Of a stretch of 64,000 nucleotides of DNA, positions 59,728 to 64,000 are shown one piece after another (position 1 is the first letter of the stretch; each line of letters begins with the position of its first letter). The stretch lies in NCBI GenBank assembly GCA_019358985.1, contig JAHHIJ010000003.1:1-64000 (forward strand), read 5' to 3'. The DNA comes from Tolypothrix brevis GSE-NOS-MK-07-07A (GTDB lineage: Bacteria; Cyanobacteriota; Cyanobacteriia; Cyanobacteriales; Nostocaceae). Made by a program: the position numbers and the translations under genes. The notes beneath the pieces are model-generated. The model made no database searches, was not told the DNA's origin, and saw only the letters and a program-made list of their open reading frames with translations.

Positions 59728-60423
59728 TTAATCTGGAAGTATTACCGTCCTAAACGTTAATGAAACCCGTCTTTCTCGCTTAATGATTTCACCTTGCCAC
59801 TTATCACTTTTCCTTTTAGCTATACCATGATTCCACTCATATCTTGCTTCACCTCGCAATACAATCAAACTTCTCGGTTCTAAGAAAAGTGATTTTTTTA
59901 ATTCTTGCTTAGTATTAATAAAATCCATTACACATGGTGAACCTAGACTTAGTGAGATGATAGTATCTCTAAAACAAGTCTTACAATCTGTATGGTTTGC
60001 TATCCCCTGACCTGGTTCATACTCATTGATAATTACTTGGTCTGGTAGAGTTTGGCTATAACTTTGATGTAATTTATTTGCTACCTCTAAAGCCCAATCA
60101 GGTAAGGGTGCAATATACATTTCTCTATTAATCTTGTGGTTTGCATAATCATACTTATAACCGTAGTGTTGCACTCTTCTCTTTAAGTCAGTTAACCAAG
60201 GTTCACTATCTATTTTTTGCAATAGTAAGTCATGCTCAGACTGGCAGATGAAATTACGAACATAAGTCAAGCCATTAATTTCATCTATCTGAATTAGTTC
60301 TGCATCATTGAAATTTATATTGTTGATAATTTCTTCAGCTACATCATTTTTAGGAATTGTGCTAAACAGATCCAGTTGGATGCCTCGTGAGGATAGTTGC
60401 TCTGTGTTTTTATTTTTCAGCAT
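59728..60423 (-). CDS. AlkB-like 2-oxoglutarate/Fe(II) dioxygenase
   Basis: A 231-residue protein of the AlkB family, which removes alkyl groups from nucleic acid bases. The iron ligands fit HTD (in IANHTDCKTCF near residue 138) and the later His in YEWNHGIAK; the 2-oxoglutarate arginines are in RRVSLTFRTV at the end. INEYEPGQGI is also a family segment. It lies 16 bp after the methyltransferase-like gene, so the two are an operon. The coding sequence is AT-rich, with some sign of acquisition. Substrate (DNA, RNA or protein) is unknown. Confidence 0.85.
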   Translation of the reverse strand: MLKNKNTEQLSSRGIQLDLFSTIPKNDVAEEIINNINFNDAELIQIDEINGLTYVRNFICQSEHDLLLQKIDSEPWLTDLKRRVQHYGYKYDYANHKINREMYIAPLPDWALEVANKLHQSYSQTLPDQVIINEYEPGQGIANHTDCKTCFRDTIISLSLGSPCVMDFINTKQELKKSLFLEPRSLIVLRGEARYEWNHGIAKRKSDKWQGEIIKRERRVSLTFRTVILPD

Positions 60424-60439
60424 TTCTTAATTCTCCTAT

Positions 60440-61381
60440 TTATCTAAATAATATGTCATAGAAAAGTTTGGTTTCTCTTAATCGGTTACTGTAAATATCA
60501 AAATATTTAAATGTATCGCTTCTTGAGCCATTTATTTTTGTAGTTAATTCTAATACTTCGTTTTTGAACAAGTGCCAATTACTATTTAAGCTAATTGCTT
60601 GTGGGTTTTGGAAAATCAGACATACTTCGTTGTATAAATACTTATTCAGCAGATTATTAATAAACCTAATTAATTTATCAACATTGAGCGAAGGACTTGC
60701 GAATAAGTAAGAAAAGTTTAATACTATCAATGTCTTGTCAGAAATATAATTATCTATACATTCACATAAAACCTCATTGATATTAGGTGAATACCTAGCA
60801 TAAGTATTAAAAAAATTAAATGTAGTATTACTGTGAAAAAGACCAGAATACAAACTAAATTCGCGTGCTTTGTCGAGCATTGATTCTGCTTTGTCCATGC
60901 CAATGTAATTAAAGTTTATTTTTTGTCCGGAATTTTCTGGTGATTTTGCATAGTGCAGCGCAAGTGCTATACCAGAAGTGAGTGGTCCACAACCAAAATC
61001 AATAAATAGCAATTTTGTATTTGGATCAAAAATATATTTATCAAATATATCTTTGTGCTTTTGAAAAATATACTCTTGACTCACAACGTGCTGTTGCATA
61101 TTGTAGTAACAGTAAACTAGCACTCTTTCTTTTGGAGTTAAACCATTAAATAGTGTATTAAAATCTGCCTGTCCTCCTCCTACAATATCTCGAATTGTTT
61201 GAAAATCTCTATTTATGTAAGATTGCAAAACTTCTCTTTGCCAAGCTTCTGTTTGAGGATGTTCATAAAAAGGCTTCTTGACCATTTCTGCAAAAAACCT
61301 TTCTGTGTTGGCTGATTGTTTGTATACGATCTTGTCGTCTGGTAAATTTATTATCATTTTGTTATTTTGTCTAGATAACAT
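60440..61381 (-). CDS. SAM-dependent methyltransferase-like protein
   Basis: A 313-residue protein with a Rossmann SAM-binding pattern: motif I LLFIDFGCGPLTSGIALALH near residue 120, and an acidic strand end in YIGMDKAESMLDKAREF near residue 158. The rest (for example LIVLNFSYLFASPS and VCLIFQNPQA) does not match any methyltransferase I can name. The gene is AT-rich, with a long N-terminal helical region. It comes first in an operon with the AlkB-like gene. An alternative is an inactive Rossmann protein, but motif I is convincing. Confidence 0.6.
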   Translation of the reverse strand: MLSRQNNKMIINLPDDKIVYKQSANTERFFAEMVKKPFYEHPQTEAWQREVLQSYINRDFQTIRDIVGGGQADFNTLFNGLTPKERVLVYCYYNMQQHVVSQEYIFQKHKDIFDKYIFDPNTKLLFIDFGCGPLTSGIALALHYAKSPENSGQKINFNYIGMDKAESMLDKAREFSLYSGLFHSNTTFNFFNTYARYSPNINEVLCECIDNYISDKTLIVLNFSYLFASPSLNVDKLIRFINNLLNKYLYNEVCLIFQNPQAISLNSNWHLFKNEVLELTTKINGSRSDTFKYFDIYSNRLRETKLFYDILFR

Positions 61382-61628
61382 TTATTTTTTACTGTCTGAA
61401 AAATCCAGCCCAAATGTCATCAGAAAAAATCACAAAATAACAAGATACTTATCTACAATTGAGGCAGCAATAATACTTAATTTTAGATCATAAAACTTTA
61501 CGAAAACAGTAATTTAACTTAGTTTAATAACAAGAACACTTGCACACCCTCCTAAAACTCAATTCAATTCGGTACAACGTTACCCAAACTCGCTACAATA
61601 GGAATTTGCAGTATTCTGCATTCTATAG

Positions 61629-62993
61629 ATGAAGTTACCTATTGTTGCAATTATCGGACGCCCGAATGTGGGCAAATCCACTCTGGTCAATCGTTTGGCT
61701 GGACAACAGTCAGCGATTGTTCACGATGAACCAGGAGTGACACGCGATCGCACTTACTTACCAGCTTACTGGAACGATCGCGAATATCTCGTAGTCGATA
61801 CTGGTGGTTTAGTATTTAACGATCAAACAGAATTTTTACCACTGATTCTCCAACAAGCAACTTTGGCACTCTCAGAAGCAAGTGCCGCTATCTTTGTTGT
61901 TGATGGTCAAGGTGGATTAACATCGGCTGATGAGGAAATTGCTGAATGGTTACGTCACCAAAGTGTACCCGTTTTGGTTGCTGTAAATAAATGTGAATCC
62001 CCAGATCAAGGTCTAGTTCAAGCGTCAGAATTTTGGCAGTTGGGATTAGGTGAACCCTTCGCCGTATCTGGTATTCATGGTAATGGTACAGGTGATTTAC
62101 TCGATGAGTTAATTAACCATCTACCAATTGTCGAAAATATACCACACAATAATGAAATAAATGTGGCAATTATCGGTCGTCCAAATGTCGGTAAATCAAG
62201 CTTATTGAATGCTTTCGTTGGTGAAGAAAGAGCGATCGTTAGTCCGATTTCTGGCACAACCCGCGATGCAATTGATACCGTCGTTGAACGTGATGGACAA
62301 CCCTACCGCTTAATTGACACTGCCGGAATTAGAAAAAAGAAACACATTGAATACGGTACAGAATTCTTTAGCATCAACCGCGCATTTAAAGCGATTCGCC
62401 GCGCCGATGTGGTTCTATTAGTAATAGATGCTGTAGATGGAGTCACCGAGCAAGACCAAAAATTAGCAGGGCGAATTATTGAAGAAGGTCGAGCTTGTAT
62501 TGTTGTCGTTAATAAGTGGGATCTTGTTGAAAAAGACTCTTACACCATCTACGATTACGAAAAAGTTTTACAACAAAACCTGCATTTTACCCATTGGGCA
62601 GAAACAATTTTTGTCAGTGCCGTCACAAAACAGCGCGTAGAAAAGATTTTAGAATTGGTGAATACCGCAGCCGAATCCCATAAACGTCGCGTCAGCACAT
62701 CGGTAATTAACGAAGTCTTGGAAGAAGCAGTTAGCCGACATTCCCCCCCAGCTTCACGCGGCGGACGCCAAGGTAAGATTTATTATGGCACCCAAGTCAC
62801 CAGCCGACCACCAACAATAGCGCTGTTTGTCAACGAAGCAAAACGCTTTAACGAAAACTATCGGCGTTACATTGAGCGCCAATTCCGGGAACAATTAGGA
62901 TTTAAAGGCACACCAATTCGTTTATTGTGGCGGAGTAAGAAAGTGCGTGACATGGAAAGTGGTAATGTCAATCGGGCAACTCGCGTAAAATAG
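61629..62993 (+). CDS. der: Ribosome biogenesis GTPase Der
   Basis: A 454-residue protein with two consecutive GTPase domains and a C-terminal KH-like domain, needed for 50S subunit maturation. G1 motifs are [10 protein letters not shown] (residue 10) and [10 protein letters not shown] (near residue 184). G3 motifs are DTGG and DTAGIRKK. G4 motifs are NKCE and NKWD. The KH-like part has [13 protein letters not shown] and [12 protein letters not shown]. The next gene downstream is cbiQ, a gene order I associate with cyanobacteria. Confidence 0.97.
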   Translation: MKLPIVAIIGRPNVGKSTLVNRLAGQQSAIVHDEPGVTRDRTYLPAYWNDREYLVVDTGGLVFNDQTEFLPLILQQATLALSEASAAIFVVDGQGGLTSADEEIAEWLRHQSVPVLVAVNKCESPDQGLVQASEFWQLGLGEPFAVSGIHGNGTGDLLDELINHLPIVENIPHNNEINVAIIGRPNVGKSSLLNAFVGEERAIVSPISGTTRDAIDTVVERDGQPYRLIDTAGIRKKKHIEYGTEFFSINRAFKAIRRADVVLLVIDAVDGVTEQDQKLAGRIIEEGRACIVVVNKWDLVEKDSYTIYDYEKVLQQNLHFTHWAETIFVSAVTKQRVEKILELVNTAAESHKRRVSTSVINEVLEEAVSRHSPPASRGGRQGKIYYGTQVTSRPPTIALFVNEAKRFNENYRRYIERQFREQLGFKGTPIRLLWRSKKVRDMESGNVNRATRVK

Positions 62994-63076
62994 GTTATGA
63001 GTTATAAATTTGAACAAAGTAACTCCTAACTCTTTACAGACGCGATTTTCCTCGCGTCCCTAGTCCTAAGTTTATA

Positions 63077-64000
63077 ATGGATTTACTGCGATCGCTTCCA
63101 CTTGGTCTTTACCTCGAACAACCGATAACTTGGCTGCATAAACTCGATCCGCGTGTTAAGTTTTTCTGGTTGATGAGTTTTTTAACTACCTATATATACT
63201 CTAGAAACGAGTGGCGGGTATCACTGGTATTAATTTTAATTGTCGCTACCCTCATAGCCAAAATTCCTGTGCGAGTATGGCAACAGCAAATGGGTTGGCT
63301 GTTAACAGTCTCCTTTCTTGTACTTTTAATTGCCGCTATCAGTCCGGATGGATTGGGTGTAAATTATCAACCGCGTCTTCCCACTGTGGATAGTTCACAA
63401 TTAAACAAAGCCAATTCAGAACAAGCGCAAAGCTCAAAAAAACAAGTTAAGAATCCCAAAGAATATACTTACGTACTTTTTGAAGCCGGAGCAGTCAAAG
63501 TAACTCGTCGCTCTTTAGATTTGGCAATCAGCTTGAGTACGATGTTGTTTATTTTAATTTACAGCACCAACTTGTATCTGCTGACAACCGCACCTGAAGA
63601 AATTACTGCTGCTATAGAAAACTTAATGCAACCGCTACGACGTTTGAAAGTACCTGTCACCGAATTGACTTTGACTTTAACTTTGTCCTTGCGGTTTATT
63701 CCCCTAGTTTTAGAAGAAGTGCAAAATTTAATTCGCTCTGTGATGACAAGAGCAATAAATTGGAAAAAGCTAGGATTGAAAGGAAGCGTTAAAGTTTGGC
63801 TGTTGGTAGCAGAAAGACTGTTAGAAAATTTGCTATTACGGGCAGAACAAATGGCTAGCGCAATGATGGTGCGCGGATTTACCAGCCCTAACGAACATCG
63901 CGTACAATGGCATGAATTACGGTTTCAAACTCGTGATTGGGTAGCGATCGCAACTTTAATTTTATTTTGGGGAGTGCGGCTAGCTGTAGGAAGTGAGGTT
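63077..64000 (+). CDS. cbiQ: CbiQ/EcfT-type transporter transmembrane protein (partial)
   Basis: The frame opens at ATG 63077 (MDLLRSLPLGLYLEQPITWL) and has no stop before the window ends, so at least 308 residues are seen. It has several membrane spans and the T-component motif region LTLTLSLRFIPLVLEEVQNL, then AEQMASAMMVRGF, which matches the Ala-Arg-Gly signature of EcfT couplers. It would link a substrate-binding S-component and ATPases in cobalt or vitamin uptake; those genes are not visible. An insert with Gln/Lys-rich stretch (QAQSSKKQVKNPKEY) lies in the middle. Confidence 0.88.
   Translation, partial: MDLLRSLPLGLYLEQPITWLHKLDPRVKFFWLMSFLTTYIYSRNEWRVSLVLILIVATLIAKIPVRVWQQQMGWLLTVSFLVLLIAAISPDGLGVNYQPRLPTVDSSQLNKANSEQAQSSKKQVKNPKEYTYVLFEAGAVKVTRRSLDLAISLSTMLFILIYSTNLYLLTTAPEEITAAIENLMQPLRRLKVPVTELTLTLTLSLRFIPLVLEEVQNLIRSVMTRAINWKKLGLKGSVKVWLLVAERLLENLLLRAEQMASAMMVRGFTSPNEHRVQWHELRFQTRDWVAIATLILFWGVRLAVGSEV

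Overview
The window is chromosomal DNA of a cyanobacterium, most likely a filamentous heterocyst-forming type (Nostocales). The evidence is the density of the HIP1 octamer GCGATCGC in genes and spacers, cyanobacterial marker genes (petP, chlG, psbU, crtR, DUF3318, DUF3120, DUF3119 and DUF3086 proteins, a VKOR-thioredoxin fusion), and many short tandem 7-mer repeats (STRR type) and small palindromic repeats in the spacers. There is no rRNA operon and no CRISPR array. Apart from a 63-base gene start at the left edge I see no intact transposase gene.

Layout. 1-3.3 kb: decaying accessory DNA (a truncated PIN toxin with its upstream partner, a truncated AbiEii-like nucleotidyltransferase, two fragments of rfbC around an intact rfbC). 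3.3-13.9 kb: a six-gene minus-strand surface-polysaccharide operon (wzm, wzt, an acyltransferase, a PLP aminotransferase, a 1611-residue protein with four glycosyltransferase domains, a polytopic membrane protein). 14-24.5 kb: housekeeping and photosynthesis genes (petP, ArsA-like ATPase, chlG, dehydrogenase, hydrolase, inositol phosphatase, pigment-carrier-like MFS protein, aldo/keto reductase). 24.5-33 kb: DEAD helicase, rimO, a tRNA-like remnant, btpA, VKOR fusion, a CHASE2-PAS-GGDEF cyclase. 33-41.8 kb: psbU, uppP, a DUF512 radical-SAM protein, then rmlA, two glycosyltransferases and a Uma2 nuclease. 41.8-45.9 kb: an accessory insert between the last glycosyltransferase and pyk. 46-64 kb: pyk, crtR, kinase, phosphate-binding-like protein, aroH, sppA, a lipid-transport group (MlaE, DUF3119, DUF3086, plsY), nuclease-like genes, an AlkB/methyltransferase-like pair, der and the start of cbiQ.

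The most unusual part is 42.0-45.3 kb. A 615-residue protein joins an HTH domain, a STAND/NB-ARC-like NTPase and a vWA domain with intact MIDAS residues. It is divergent from a small acidic protein and a HEYGH zinc-peptidase-like protein. The shared promoter region holds three exact 11-bp tandem repeats and two palindromes. The peptidase gene ends inside a 48-bp copy of pyk sequence, which runs directly into a copy of the 3' end of the upstream glycosyltransferase gene. That order is what a microhomology-mediated tandem duplication of the glycosyltransferase-pyk interval would leave. I read the module as a candidate conflict or regulated-proteolysis system; that function is inference.
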